DNA of 64,000 nt from Sequoia sempervirens (GCA_007258455.2 VDFB02193867.1:529472550-529536549), one strand, 5' to 3'. Shown: positions 37,775 through 50,126, counted from the stretch's first letter. Translations and numbers: made by a program. The notes: generated by a model not told the origin, from the sequence alone.

Positions 37775-38005
37775 TTTTAGCGCCCTTGAAAGTTATCATA
37801 GTGCATTTGATAACTTCTGTAGCACATTTTTTTTCGTAGTGCATATGATAGATTCTGTAGCACTCTTAACATTTTTTGTAGCGCATTTGATCCTGTAGTG
37901 CTCTTAATGAAAATGGTAGTGTCCTTAATCATTTTTGTAGCACATTTGATACAGTAGCGCCTATGATAAAAAGCATAGCGCATATGATGCTTTCTGTAGT
38001 GCCGT
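37775..38005 (+). repeat. 21-bp tandem array of element E, left
   Basis: Degenerate repeats of about 21 bp such as TAGCGCCTATGATAAAAAGCA and TAGCGCATATGATGCTTTCTG. On the minus strand of the 5' leader (50363-50563) the related unit CAGCGCCTATAAAGATTTTTG recurs. Here the array lies about 300 bases upstream of the PMD gene. Confidence 0.65.
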
Positions 38006-38307
38006 TAATTGGATGTTGTTGTGATAAATAAATTTGTTCGCAAAGTTGTTGGAAAATAAATAATAGCTGATAAATTTGTTTCTAAAGTTGTTAAAAACAA
38101 ACATGATTTTAATTATTTGCTTTCATGATGATGAAAAAAAAAGAATTTGATTGATTTGTTCGCTTCTAACGTTGTTAAAAACAAACATGATGTTGATTAT
38201 CTGCCTTCCATGAAAATGAAAAACAAATAGTTTGATATTTAGATTTGATTGATAAATCGTGATGATTTGATATTGATTTTGCTTTGATGATGTGTTAATA
38301 GGAGAGA
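38006..38307 (+). repeat. Imperfect tandem duplication upstream of the PMD gene
   Basis: A block with AAAGTTGTTAAAAACAAACA, then ATTATTTGC and CATGATGATG, is repeated after about 80 bases (AACGTTGTTAAAAACAAACA at 38170). A diverged third copy starts near 38040. No ATG with an open frame into the PMD gene is present: an in-frame TAG lies at 38299. Confidence 0.55.
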
Positions 38308-40146
38308 TTGGGCATTTTGCAGTCACGGGAGACTTTCTCGAGTACATGGGGTTTGATTCCACATCTGTTACAGTCAGATCGAGATGTGATTGATGCATGT
38401 GGATTGAGTTCATTGCTTGACATGCCTGAGGTTCACCTCAACAGGGCTTTATTGACAGCACTCGCTGAGCGGTGGCATAGTGACACCAACACATTTCATT
38501 TACCGACCAGAGAGATTATAGTGACCCCTGAGGACGTATATCGTATCCTGAGGATCCCAATGATGGGAGAGATAGTGGTCTTTGATAGCCGAGAGGTTGG
38601 AGGCAATGATGCTTTGAGGAGGATTTTCAGAGATGATCAGATTGCCGAATATTTCATCCCATGGGCCAAGTTGACAAACACATATCCACCTTTACCATCT
38701 GTTCTTGTAGGATTCATTAGAGGTGTTTTGTGCCCTGACCATAGGTCGAAGGGGTTCGCAATCGGGTGGGGTCGTGTTTTGGAGAGTATGGTGATGCAGG
38801 GGACACGATATGCGTGGGGTACATGCATGCTTGCTCACTTATATGATGAGTTACATCATATTGTTTATGGTAGGGGCCAGAGTTTTTCTATTGGTTGCTT
38901 GTTATTACAGATATGGGCATGGGAGCACTTTGCTATTTTGCGACCATTGACTCGAGGACAGCAACCAGCTGGTCGATCGTACAGATGGAGATATGCTGAT
39001 ATTATTGCTCATCCGAGACTAGGCAAACTAGAGCATTGGGAGCATCTCTTAGATGATCTAGATACAGTATGTTGGTGGCCACATTTAGATTGTGGGGCAT
39101 GGCTAGAGGATGCGAGGGAGATGCCCTATGTCTATACGTCCAGATTTTTGATTGGGCATACTTCATGGATCATTGAGAGATTTCTTGCTGGACAAGTATG
39201 TCAGTAATTTGGTCAGATTCAGGGTATGCCTATGGGTTCTGCCATTTATGCACGATGACAGCTAGAGCTTGCAGTGTGGGGTCCACGGATTTCCTATGAG
39301 ACAGCGGTGGCAGAGTTCACCAGTTTAGGAGCGGTGATGTGGGATTACCGAGTTGATGTCCTTGACGTAGGGACAACCCCAGAGTATAGCTAGTATGTCC
39401 TAGAGCATCCTACACCATGTAGGTTTGATTCTGATGAGCTTATAGCTCCTGTTGCTACACAAAGATGACGACAGAGAGATTCAGCTTCAGAGGGTGACGA
39501 TTCAGAGGGAGGGGATGATGACAAGAGTGGAGGAGATGATGATGAGGAGGGAGATGATGATGAGGAGGGTGGAGGTAGGGGTGGTGGTGGTAGGGGTGGT
39601 GATAGAGGTGGCAAGAGAGGTGATAGGAGAGGTGGTAGAGGTGGACCATGGATGAGACACACAGATCCCTCTTCTTTAATAGATCCAGCAGTATCAGGTC
39701 AGATATCCTCTCTACAGAGTACAGTATAGAGTTTACAGACTCAGCTAGCATAGGCACAGGCCTTGATTACACAGTTGCAAGGACAATTGACTTCAGTTAC
39801 TGCTGAGAGGGATACAACTAGACAGTGGGGTGAGCAGGCCATTGCTTTGGCGGATAGTCTACAGAGAGTAGCAGCTAGCACCCTACCTAGTGACATGATG
39901 AGAGAGGTGACTAGAGCCACCCGAGAGGCCAAGTTTTACAGGACCAGATATCATGATGTTGTTCCACCTGAGTGGAGGGAGAGTTATACTCAGTCACGGT
40001 CTGCTCATAGTCGCTCTTGTACTACCAACAGGGGTGTCACACAGCCATTACCTCCAGGAGGGCCATCAGGGACAGGCGGAGCAGGTCCATCAAGAGCAGG
40101 TGGTACAGGTCCCAGACCAGCTCCATCAGAGGATAGCACTACCTAG
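38308..40146 (+). pseudogene. Plant mobile domain (PMD) protein, antisense gene of element E
   Basis: One frame of 613 codons, antisense to gag-pol, with about six stops (38308-39207 is open; stops at 39205 and 39256, then others to 39750). Residues 1 to about 370 are a PMD (aminotransferase-like, as in MAIN and MAIL1): LNRALLTALAERWHSDTNTF, VTPEDVYRILRIP, YAWGTCMLAHLYDEL, SIGCLLLQIWAWEHF. Then come an acidic GDDDEEG run, a GGRGG-rich stretch, a coiled coil (39763 on, ITQLQGQLTSVTAERD) and a Pro/Gly tail. The frame opens with TTG, not ATG, after a stop, so the true start is lost or spliced. Host PMD proteins act in silencing and expression control; a role for the TE form is unproven. Confidence 0.8.
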
Positions 40147-41663
40147 TGCATTGTAGATGATTTTTTTTTTGTGATACTCTTTTGAGACATTTGTATACAC
40201 CCTAAGATGATCTCATTTTTGATGATGTTATATCATGTATAGTTGACATCCTTGTACATTTTGACATTCATTTTTGAGATATATGAAATACAACGATAAT
40301 TTATGATGAGATTAATGCGTCTATTTTCTTATATTCATGATGTTTATGATATGATGGTTTCCCTATGTTTATGATTATGATATATATGTATACATGATTT
40401 ATGAGATGAGTGAAAATATATTAATGCATGATTGTATAAACATGATGTACAATACAATTTATAGATGTTTATGAATGTTTATGATGTATGTTTTTTTTTA
40501 TGATTTTTTTGATGCAAATATGTATGAAATGATGTATGAAATGTTGTTTTGTGAATGTCAAAATATACTCAGTCATGTAATCAAAAAGATATGAACCATT
40601 TGATACTTTACCAACTTTTTGAGAAATCTATGAATGCAAAATGCAGATTCTAACATAAATGTAATCTATACTAACCATGCAGGATATTCATACAATATTT
40701 CCATTTAGAGAGCTTATTTTTTCTTTTTGGTATCATCATAGAGCATTGAAATGTTGAAAGTTAATACAAGCATCAAAGGGTATGTTAGCACCAATGATGA
40801 CCTAAGTATTGCTTTCATGATTTTTAATATAGCAAGTTAATACAAGCATCTAGGTATAATTGAACCGAGATGACTTGAGTATTGCTTGCATAAACAAACA
40901 AGAGTTAACCCTTTTCCCATGAAAATTCCAAAATGTCATCAATGATACTTAGTAGAGCATGTCTCGCGACCAATTTGCATAGTACTAATGATTTCATCAC
41001 AAACAACAGACAAAGAAAAATCATACTCCTTCCTTGCTTTTCTAGTTCAGTACATCATTGAATTGCTCCAGAGATATGATAGAAAATCAAACAACCATTG
41101 AAATTTTGTTTAAAGTATTTCAAACATTTATTTAGATTAAGATCATCCAAGTTGGTTATCATCACTGATATTCTCATTTTGATAGTTTGTTTGGATCATT
41201 TTGTTTTGATTTCCATTGACATTGAATAAGCATGTTGTGGTTGATTTGATATGACAATGTTTGTTGTGTTTTGACAAACCGTCTTGTGTCTATTTGTGAT
41301 GTTCTAAAAGAAAAACTCGTTGCCCCTCTCTTGTTTATTCTATGTTTCAACTTTTTCCCCTAGTGTGAATACAACCTAAAGATTAAGGATATGTACAAAT
41401 TTCATCAAGCCATGATGAAACATAAGGATTCTCGTTGCATGATATGGATATGATAGATATGTACAAATGATAGATATGAATGGATGATGCCTAAAGTGAA
41501 TTCAAGACATAAGATAATAGATAGAGGAGCCCATTTTTATCATAAGTAGCGCCTGTTTACCAGCTTTTTCACCACTTGTTTTTATTGCACTTTTTCAGGA
41601 TTTTTCTGAATTTTTTTTCAAGACTTTTTCTAATTTATTTATTTATTTATTTATTTTAGGAAT
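40147..41663. other. Non-coding spacer between the PMD gene and pol of element E
   Basis: The PMD gene and gag-pol converge on this 1.5 kb. It is AT-rich with ATGTTTATGAT-like words (40320-40560) and a TTTA microsatellite at 41634-41657. No ORF of note. It must contain the 3' ends of both transcripts, but no signal can be fixed by eye. Confidence 0.5.
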
Positions 41664-43057
41664 TTAGACATAGAACTTCTTCAAATGAATGCTATTGATT
41701 GGCTCTTCAAACAGGTCCCCTTCTGACGTGGATAACTGATATGCACCAGAACCATATGCTACAATGATGACAAATGGACCAAGCCAGTTAGGTTCAAATT
41801 CCCTTTCTTTTCTCTGTCTTGCTAATTACGTGGATTTTCTCTCAAGACAAAGTCACCTACTTGAAATGTTCATGGTTTAACTCTGTGATTGTAACTATGA
41901 GACATAACTTGTTGATAACCCTTCAAATGATCAGCTGCATGTTGACATCTTTCATCTAACAGTTCCAACTCTTGCAAATGAGAAACTCTGTAGTCCTCAT
42001 CACTTATCAATCCCTTGAGTGAGACCCTAAGAGAAGGTATTTCAACCTCTAGTGGTAAGATTTCTTCTGCTCCATAGACCAAGGCATATGGGGTAGCTCC
42101 TGTTGGTGTGCGAATCCTAGTTCTGTATGCCCACAAAGTTGGATTTAATTGGACATGCCAATCACGACCAGCGTCATTTACTGTCTTCTTCAAGATCTTC
42201 AAGATTGTTTTGTTGGAAGCTTTTGCTTGACCATTACCCTGTGAATAGTAAGGTGTAGAGAACCTGTGTTGGATGTGAAATCTTTCACAAAGTTCATTAA
42301 CATCTTGATTCTTGAAAGGCCTTCCATTATCAGTGATGATAGAATTAAAAATTCCATATCGGCAAATGATATAATTCAGGATAAATGAAGATATTTGTTT
42401 ACTAGTCATTGTTGTCAAAGGAACAACTTCAATCCATTTTGTAAAATACTCCGTAGCTGTAATGATGAATTTATGCCCATTTGACGATGAAGGATGAATT
42501 TTTCCAACAAGATCTAGACCCCACTGAGAAAAAGGCCATGTCAGAGTGAAAGGTTGCAGTTCTTGTGCAGGTGCATGAATAAGATTCCTGTGGATCTGGC
42601 ATTTAGAACACTTCTTGACAAAAGTAAAAGAATCTTTCTCCATGGTAGGCCAATAGTATCCTATTCTGACAAGTTTCTTGGCTAAGGTCAAACCACTTGA
42701 ATGAGTTCCACAAATACCACCATGAACCTCTTGTAAGGATTTTTCAAATTCGTCACGTTCAAGACATCGAAGGATTGTACCATCAAGACCACGTTGGTAA
42801 AGGATATCGACAATTAAGATATAACAGGATAATTGGCGTATGAAGTTCCTTTTTTGGTTGTGGGATAAATCTGGAGGTAAGATGTTATCTTTCAAATATG
42901 TATAAGTCTTGCCATATAAAGGTGAATCAGAACCGGTTAAATGACATATGACTTGAGTCTTAGGATTATCATAAGCGGGAGAAAACAATTGTTCCACCAA
43001 GAATTCATACTTGGTTTGATCTTCTAATAGTTGTAATAAGGAAGCAATGGTAGCCAT
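41664..43057 (-). pseudogene. Integrase of element E (catalytic Glu replaced)
   Basis: Open for 395 codons (43057-41870). The zinc-binding domain has HGGICGTH and CSKCQ. The core has WGLDLVGKI, IITDNGRPF and NGQAKASNK. The third catalytic residue, Glu in NGQAEASNK of relatives, is Lys here (AAA). The C-terminal domain (NWLGPF) follows after a stop at 41870 and a frameshift near 41805. It would insert the cDNA; this copy should be inactive. Confidence 0.8.
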
Positions 43058-43059
43058 TG

Positions 43060-43460
43060 CATCTACAACTTTATTATCAATCCTTGAGATTTATGAAAAC
43101 TTGATTGACACAAAATAATTTTTATAATCATCCACCATATTCTTGTAAGGTAACAACTTATCATCTTTAGTTTGATAATCATCATTAATTTGATTAATGA
43201 CAAGTTGTGAATCACTGTAAACTTGCAGCTCTGTAATCTGCCTTTCCAAGGCTATTTTCAATCCTATGAGCAATTCCTCATATTCAACTATGTTATTTGT
43301 GCAAGGAAACATCAACTGATATGATCATGAAATATTATGTCCTTCAGGTGTAACAAAGAGAATCCCTACCCCCGAGCCATATTGTGTATAAGATCCATCA
43401 AAGTACAATTTCCATGATTTCTGAATTGTTGCTGTGAAGACATCCACATCAAGAAACTCA
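43060..43460 (-). pseudogene. Archaeal-type RNase H of element E, after RT
   Basis: [37 protein letters not shown] and KVVDAMATI give the four catalytic acidic positions. It lies between the Ty3-type RNase H and integrase, the usual Tat order. Two stops close to 43320 and one near 43090 interrupt it. In frame with RT and integrase. Confidence 0.75.
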
Positions 43461-44902
43461 ATGTGCATTGGATTTTCTTCTTGTAAAGGTGCTTCAGCCA
43501 ACTGATCTGCAATGACCTGTCCTTTAATAACTTTTCGATCTACATAATGAATGTCAAACTCACTTAAGATCATTACCCATTTTTCAAGTCTTCCTGTTAA
43601 AGTAGCTCTACTTAAAAGGTATTTCAATGGATCAATCTTGGTTATCAGCTTAACTGTATGAGCCAACATATGGCGCCGCAAATTTTGAGAAGCAAACACC
43701 ACTGCAAGGCAAGCTTTTTCAATGAAACTGTAGTTTAATTCATGACTTGTTAGAGTTTTGCTGATATAATATATAGCCCTTTCTTTGCCTGTAGAATCTT
43801 CTTGTGCTAGCAATGCTCCCAAGGATACTTCTGTTGCTGAAATATAGAGTATGAGTGGCTTTCCTGGAATGGGTGGAATTAAAACTGGTGGGTGCATAAG
43901 ATATTGCTTAATCTGATTGAATGTTGCTTCACATTTTTCTTCCCATTTGAATGGGACATTTTTATGCAATAAATGTGTAAAGGGTAAGATTTTGTCTGCC
44001 AGTTGAGCTATAAACCACCTGATGGACTGTAGTTGCCCTTGCAATGATGGAAGCTGATTGATATTTCATGGTGGCGGCATGTCCATTATAGCTTGTACTT
44101 TTTTTGGATCAACCTCTATGCCCTTTTCTGAAACAATGTATCCTAGGAGTTTTCCAGATGTAATGTCGAAGACACATTTCTTTGGATTGAGTCGAACATT
44201 GAATTTCTCCATTATGGTAAAATTTTTTGATAAGATTTCTAGATGTTCTTCTCGTGTGTGAGATTTGGCAATTAAATCATCAACATAGTCTTCCATGAAT
44301 GTATGCATCATATCATGAAAAATTGTTGTCATTTCTCTTTGATAAGTTGCTCCAGCGTTCTTTAACCCAAATTGCATTACATTCCAGCAATAGGTACCCA
44401 AAGGACATGTAAATGTTGTTTTATCTTGGTCCTCTCGTGCAATCTTTATTTGGTTGTATCCTGAAAATCCATCCATTAATGAATACATTGCATGGCCAGT
44501 AGTTAAATCAACAATCATATCTATGTTGGGCAAAGGGAAGTCATCTTTAGGACAAGCCTTATTTAAATCTCTGAAATCTATACAAACTATGATCCTTCCA
44601 TCTGGCTTTGAAATAGGTACAATATTGGAAATCCATTCTGCATAGTCAATAGTTCGAATGAATCCAACATCCAAAAGCTTCTTTAATTCTTCTTTGACCA
44701 ATAATGCAACATGTGGATGCATTTTTATGAGTTTTTGCTTCATAGGTTTTGTCCCTAGTTTGATAGATAAATGATGCATTATCAGATTAGGATCTAACCC
44801 TGGCATATCAGCATATGACCAAGCAAAGTTAATCTGATTCTCTTTCAAGAACTCCATGAATTTCAGGACTTCTTCAATTGTTAATGACGCTGCAAGTTGC
44901 AA
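43461..44902 (-). pseudogene. Reverse transcriptase and Ty3-type RNase H of element E
   Basis: RT (44902-44066): MYSLMDGFSGYNQIKIARED, CIDFRDLNKACPKDDFPLP, the catalytic YVDD (FMEDYVDDLIAK), LNPKKCVFDITSGKLLGY. RNase H (44044-43460): VSLGALLAQED, YYISKTLTSHELNYSFIEKA, LEKWVMILSEFDIHYVDRK. Its first Asp block reads ISATEVSLG, without the usual TDAS Asp, which fits the idea that the Ty3-type copy is degenerate when an archaeal-type copy is present. One stop separates RT and RNase H; the frame is kept. Confidence 0.85.
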
Positions 44903-45607
44903 AAATTTTGGCTACTCTACTGTACTTATATTGATTGATTATGTTGGTTCGATCAAAATTGAATATCTTTCATGATAATACTTGGGAAGAGTGTTAAGTT
45001 TCTCATCCTTCAATGCCTCAGAAATGTTTTCACTGTCAAATTCGCTCTTTATTTTTCTCTTGTTGTGATCTACCACTGCCATTTTTTGGTTTTCACCTAT
45101 AGATCCATGTTTTATTTCATTTATTTTGTAGCTAAGAGACTTGACACCCTCATCAAAATCATGAATATGAAATTCTTGGATGAAACAATTTTTTTCTCCA
45201 TTAGAGGAACAAAGGAAATTTATAATATCCTCATCATCATGGAACGTAGGGATATGGATAGGTGCGTCAATGTCCCAATCAATAAGTTTTGGATAAACTA
45301 AAGGCATGGGATCATTAGGTTGGGTAAGATGTTGAATTGTCAAAGTCATGATGTGGCTATCATCTTCATGGTAGACAAGGTCTATGATGGTATTCTCCTA
45401 TTGATCATCAATCTCGTTAAAATCTAAATTGTCCTCACTCGAGTCATGATCGCTTTGTAAAACATAATCAAGTGGAGGCCCTGAACCTTCTCCTTGAATG
45501 AGAACAAGTGCATATTTGTGTATGGTATCAACTTGTTTGTCTCTCCAAAATTCATCATTATAAATGGTGTCCCATTCATATTCATTAGAATCAGTATCTG
45601 AACTATT
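44903..45607 (-). pseudogene. Linker between G-patch and RT in element E
   Basis: About 230 codons in the gag-pol frame with two or three stops (near 45400 and 44910-44940). Acidic and low in recognisable motifs; ends NTLPKYYHERYSILIEPT, leading into the RT connector. Confidence 0.5.
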
Positions 45608-46198
45608 CTATAATTGGAAAACTGATTCATGAGGTTTATCTGACATTGACCCTGCTTCATGAGTTGATTGTGCTTGCTGTGAAGTAGATTCTTCTTTATG
45701 TTTACCATATCCAAGTCCTGTTTTATCACTTGGATGTATTGAAATAGGCTGAATTGGTTCCACAGTTCCTTCTCTTCTCTTTCCTATAGGACTATTTCCT
45801 TCATAGCCCATCTTCTGCATGATAGTGTATCCCTTACCATATTGTTCTGTAGGTAACTTAACATGCAAGAGAGATTCATTTTCATCTTTATATAGCCAAT
45901 TTAGGATGTCCCTATCTTTAGCTTCTTCTTCGATGGTATTGGCTCTAAAGAATTTTTCGTCAAACTTTGTGATTGGCACAGAAGCTTGGGATGTAGCGGC
46001 TGTTGCAATCTTTTGATTTGATAAGGTAGGCTGACCATGTGACCTCAGAGAAGGAGGTAAAGTAGAAAGAGACAGTAAATATTCACCTACCCCTTTGTCT
46101 TTAAATTTTAACTTAGTGTCAAGATTCTTTGTCAATTCTTGCAATTGGCCTTGTAGATTAGAAGAAGAAACAGCAAGAGCCTCCCTATTGTGTGGCAC
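45608..46198 (-). pseudogene. G-patch-containing segment of element E polyprotein
   Basis: Open for 196 codons in the gag-pol frame, between protease and RT. Residues 119-166 form a G-patch: GKGYTIMQKMGYEGNSPIGK, then GTVEPI and KTGLGYGKH, with the regularly spaced Gly and the aromatic and hydrophobic positions of the family. G-patch motifs bind nucleic acids and DEAH helicases, and some betaretroviruses carry one after protease. Here it probably remained part of, or was cleaved from, Pol. The last part is rich in Ser/Gln. Confidence 0.7.
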
Positions 46199-46930
46199 AA
46201 AGACATCTTGAGTTGCTCGAAGATTTGAACAAGTTTGGGTACTATTGTAATCAGCTTGTATAGTTATTTCCTATCCATCATATGGAAACTTGATGCATTG
46301 ATGATACGTTGATGGTACTACTTGCATATCATGAATCCACAGACGACCCAAAAGTATGTTATAAGAAAGATCCTGATCTAGAACCTAACAAAATGTGTTC
46401 TTCACAATAGGTCCCACTCTGATAGGCAACAATATTAATCCTTTAGAAGCTCTTTCTTCATCATCATATGCCTTGATAGTTATTTTCCTTCGTGGATCAA
46501 TAGAATTTTCTAAAATTCCCAAGGCATGTATTAGCTTTAAGGTACAAATGTTTAAACCAGCTCCTCCATCTATTAAGACACGTCTAATTCGGTGTTTATG
46601 GATAATGACTTCGAGATAGAGCGAGGAATTATGTGGATGTGTCATGGAGGCATCATCTTTATCGGAAAATGAAAGACAAGTGGGGGAAGACAAATGTCCC
46701 ACCATAGCTTGAAATTTGTTTACATCCAAATCAGCATCGACAGTTGTGTTTACGAGAGCTTCTTCTAAAATATTCTTGTGTATGGGGGATATTTTAAGAA
46801 GTTCAAGGATGGAGATTTGAGCTGATGTTTTTCTCAATTGATCAACCAGATTATATTGACTTGGAGAAGGAATAGTTGCTTTAGATGAACTTCCTTTTAG
46901 AACAACCTTTGCTTGTCCTCTCGTAGTCAC
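46199..46930 (-). pseudogene. Protease of element E
   Basis: Retropepsin-like: YLEVIIHKHRIRRVLIDGGA with the catalytic Asp in LIDGGAGLNI, later VGPIVKNTFC and [12 protein letters not shown]. The DGGA in place of DSGA is common in Tat-type proteases as far as I recall. It is in frame with Gag upstream, with one stop between them at 46937 and one in the domain at 46385. Confidence 0.7.
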
Positions 46931-46936
46931 ATTAAC

Positions 46937-48610
46937 CTATTGATACTCTTGTTTTCCCTTGATTTTGATAACATTAACCTGTTGATCATCAACATAAAGG
47001 TGACGGATTATATTGTCTTCAACATTATGTATACTTTTGGCTTTTGCATCTGATGTTTCCCCCTTTTGATAATTCGGTAAAGGATCTTTGAATGCTTGAT
47101 GATTGTCATTGGTATGATGTCCTTCGATTGTAATGGTGCCATTGTCAATTAAATCTTGTACTAGATTTTTCAAAGCTTGACAATTATTCGTTCTATAACC
47201 TTTACATTGATGATAATTGTAATAATACGATTCATTCCATGATGGTGGTTTGACTTGTGGCTCATAATCTCTTTGTGGAGGTAAGGTGATAACCTTATTA
47301 TCAAGAAGATCCTTGAGAGCGGACTCAAGAGATTGACCCAAAGCGGTAAAATTCTGTCGATTTGAAAAGAATGAAGGTCTAGATGGATTTGACGTTTGAG
47401 TATTGCCAAGATTGTTATTGAAATTACCATGATTATCCTTGGTGTTTTGATTGGTCATGATTTCTTGCTTGGAGGTTTTTCCTTGTTGATTATTTTTTCC
47501 TTGTTGGCTAGTATTTGCTTGTTGATTGGTTCATGGAGCACCTGATAGATTGAAGACAAATGGTCTTGTTCGTAGATTATTTGCATCTACTATACCATCA
47601 TTGACAACATTTTTATTTCGGTTCGAAAACCTTGCTTTATCAATGTTGTTTTGATTTGATGTACTTGGATTATCAAGTTTTATCACTCCTTGTTTAACCA
47701 AATCCCCTTCAATGGTTATTGCATTTTCAATCAACTTTTCAAAGTTATGAGGACAATGAAGATTAAGCCTATAGCTTAATTCTTGATCTAGGCTATTGAT
47801 GAAGATATCCATCTTTTCCTTTTCAGGAATAGGATGGGAATATCGTGTGAATAACCTTCTCCACCTTTGCAAAAACATAGTGAAGGGTTCTCCTACTTTT
47901 TGTTTCACTTTACAAAGATCAAGCATTGTTATCAGGTGTTGAATGTTGTAGGCATATTGTGTTATAGACTGATTTATTAACTCCTCAAAGGCTTTGATGG
48001 GTGGAGTGATCTTAGAAAGCCACTCCATGGATTGTACACCTAGACTTTGTGGAAATAATCACATTAAGTAGGTATCATCATAGGCGAATTCTAGACTCAT
48101 ATTTCAAAAATCTCTCACATGGTCAATGGGATCAGTTTTTCCATTATACCTATCATACTTAGGGATTTCACAATGTTTTGGAAATGGGATCATTTGAAGA
48201 CTCCTATCAAATGGATAAGGAGATATGTCTTCCAAAACATAATTCTTTGTTGTACCCCCTTGCATCTCTTTTATTTTCCCTTGTAATTCTTTTATCTATT
48301 GAGTAAGGGCACTAAAGTCGGTAGGAGGAGTTTCAGGATTCCGCTTAATCGCTTCAATGTCAAAATTGTAAGGTAACTTAGCTCCTTGATTAGCTAATGA
48401 AAGAAAATATCTTTCTTTGTTTCGTTCTAAAATCCTTTCCATAAGAGTATGGAATTGAGGATCTTGCTCTGCTTCTTGAAGCTTTTCTTCTATTAATTCG
48501 TCAACATTAAATGTATCCTCTTCTTTTTCAGTATGGTCGCCCATTTTGCTTATAGTGGTTTCTCCCTCATCTTTCTCCACGTGTTTTTGAGATCTCGTGA
48601 AGACAGGCAT
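46937..48610 (-). pseudogene. Gag of element E
   Basis: ATG at 48610 (MPVFTRSQKHVEKDEGE). The capsid region covers about 48150-47700: IPFPKHCEIPKYDRYNGKTD, MEWLSKITPP, FMLQRW-like FTMFLQRWRRLFTRYSHP and INSLDQELSYRLNL. The knuckle near 47200 reads YNYHQCKGYRTNNCQALK, where the first Cys of the usual C-H-C pattern is missing. Four or five in-frame stops; no frameshift. Gag, protease, G-patch, RT and integrase thus share one frame of about 2,250 codons. Confidence 0.8.
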
Positions 48611-50126
48611 AAGTTTTGTTCCAAATTCTACTCACTTTTGATCAAAAGAGTGAAATAGTGCAATTTGTGATAGATATAAAAGTCAAAATAGAATGAAAAT
48701 TCTATGACTTGAAAAGTTTCTAACCTTTAGCTTGTGTTGTTCTCTAAGTGAAAGGATGAAAATCCTATTGGAGGGAATTTAAGAAAAATATCAAGAAAAA
48801 GATGATTTTGCACTTTATAAAGTTTTTATCATAGCTTTGTAAAAGGATGGATTTAGTGATGAATGCCTAATGTAATCTAAGTTCTCTATTGCAAAATTTG
48901 ATTTGGACGAGTAGAATATTCAATTGCAAGTTGGGGAATATAACTGAAATGAATGCGTTGACTATGGTTATGCCTTTGAGAAAGGGCTCTTCTTTGAAAG
49001 AAAGCCTGTGAATACAAGGGTTCTATAGCATAATCATCAGAAAGACCTCTAACACAATCATGATACCTATGAAGAAAGGTTCTATATTTGAGTAAAACTT
49101 TTCGGCTTTGATATAAGAATCGTCTCTTCTTCAATAGTTTCTTGTGGTTAAGGGGTTTCTTTGGCTTTTTAATCTTTTTAAAAATGGATTTCCTTACAAA
49201 GGTTGTGGATTTCCAATCTCGTAACATGAGAGTAATCAATGTGATAGTGAGTTATGGATGATCTTATCTGAATTAGTGTATTGAAAATACATCAAACAAT
49301 TTGTAGAATAGTTATCTTAAGTCCCATGCTAAACATCTAGTGTATGATCAAAATGTTTTTCAAAAAAAAAATTAACGAGTTTTACACATGATAAGCATTG
49401 CAAACATACTCACTCTTAGTTCTCAAGTAGGTCATCATAGTAATCAATAGCCCACATCTTAAAACTGCGTCGACTCACACAACCATGTCACCTCCGAAAG
49501 GGTGCCTGTGTTTTTGTCTTTTCCAGGTGTGTACTCAGAGTGACAGAGGTGGATACCGGATCCCTTTAGCAAACAATCCTTGGTAGTTATATGGTGAGTA
49601 TCTTGGGGGTAGATTCTTCCCTCCCCTACACTGTGATTATTATGATGTTCGGAAACTGACAAGTTAGATACTACACTAGGTTCGTAGTAAGGGTTTTTGT
49701 TCGGTGCAGCAAATGAGAGACTCCCTCAAGAGATCTCCCTACCTTTAGAACAAAGGCTTTGGGGATGGTTATCAATGCACACTATCGTCGAATGGGATTT
49801 TCATCAACCATCCGCATTTGATTAAAGTGGGTTGGAAAACTTGGCTTTAGTTGTTCCCACTTAGGTCGTTCCTGTAGGGTGAGTACTTTTTCCCACTATG
49901 GCAAGCCTTCTAAAAGGTGTTAATAAAACAAAAAATTGCATAAAATAAAATAGGTGAGTTTGGCATTTTGATCACCTAGTTAAGGGGAGAGCATAGGCCT
50001 ATCACCAAAAAACAAAGCAAACAAGGATTTATTTTAAGCCCAAAATAAAGATTTTGTTATGCTAAGTGAAGATGTTGCTTCACACAAACATAGAATTCAT
50101 TTTAGTCCCAAAATAAAATATGAAGT
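48611..50126 (-). other. 5' leader of element E, gag-proximal part
   Basis: Untranslated leader of the minus-strand transcript. Two short minus ORFs (49459-49662 and 48886-49239, the latter basic) have no recognisable domain and are treated as chance. Nothing else is visible. Confidence 0.45.

Noticed and set aside
39390..39662. Minus-strand Pro/Ser/Leu-rich ORF
   Set aside because: Shadow of the acidic and Gly-rich part of the PMD protein on the plus strand.
48886..49239. Basic minus ORF in the E leader
   Set aside because: Lys/Arg richness without a motif, in an AT-rich leader; not enough to call a gene.
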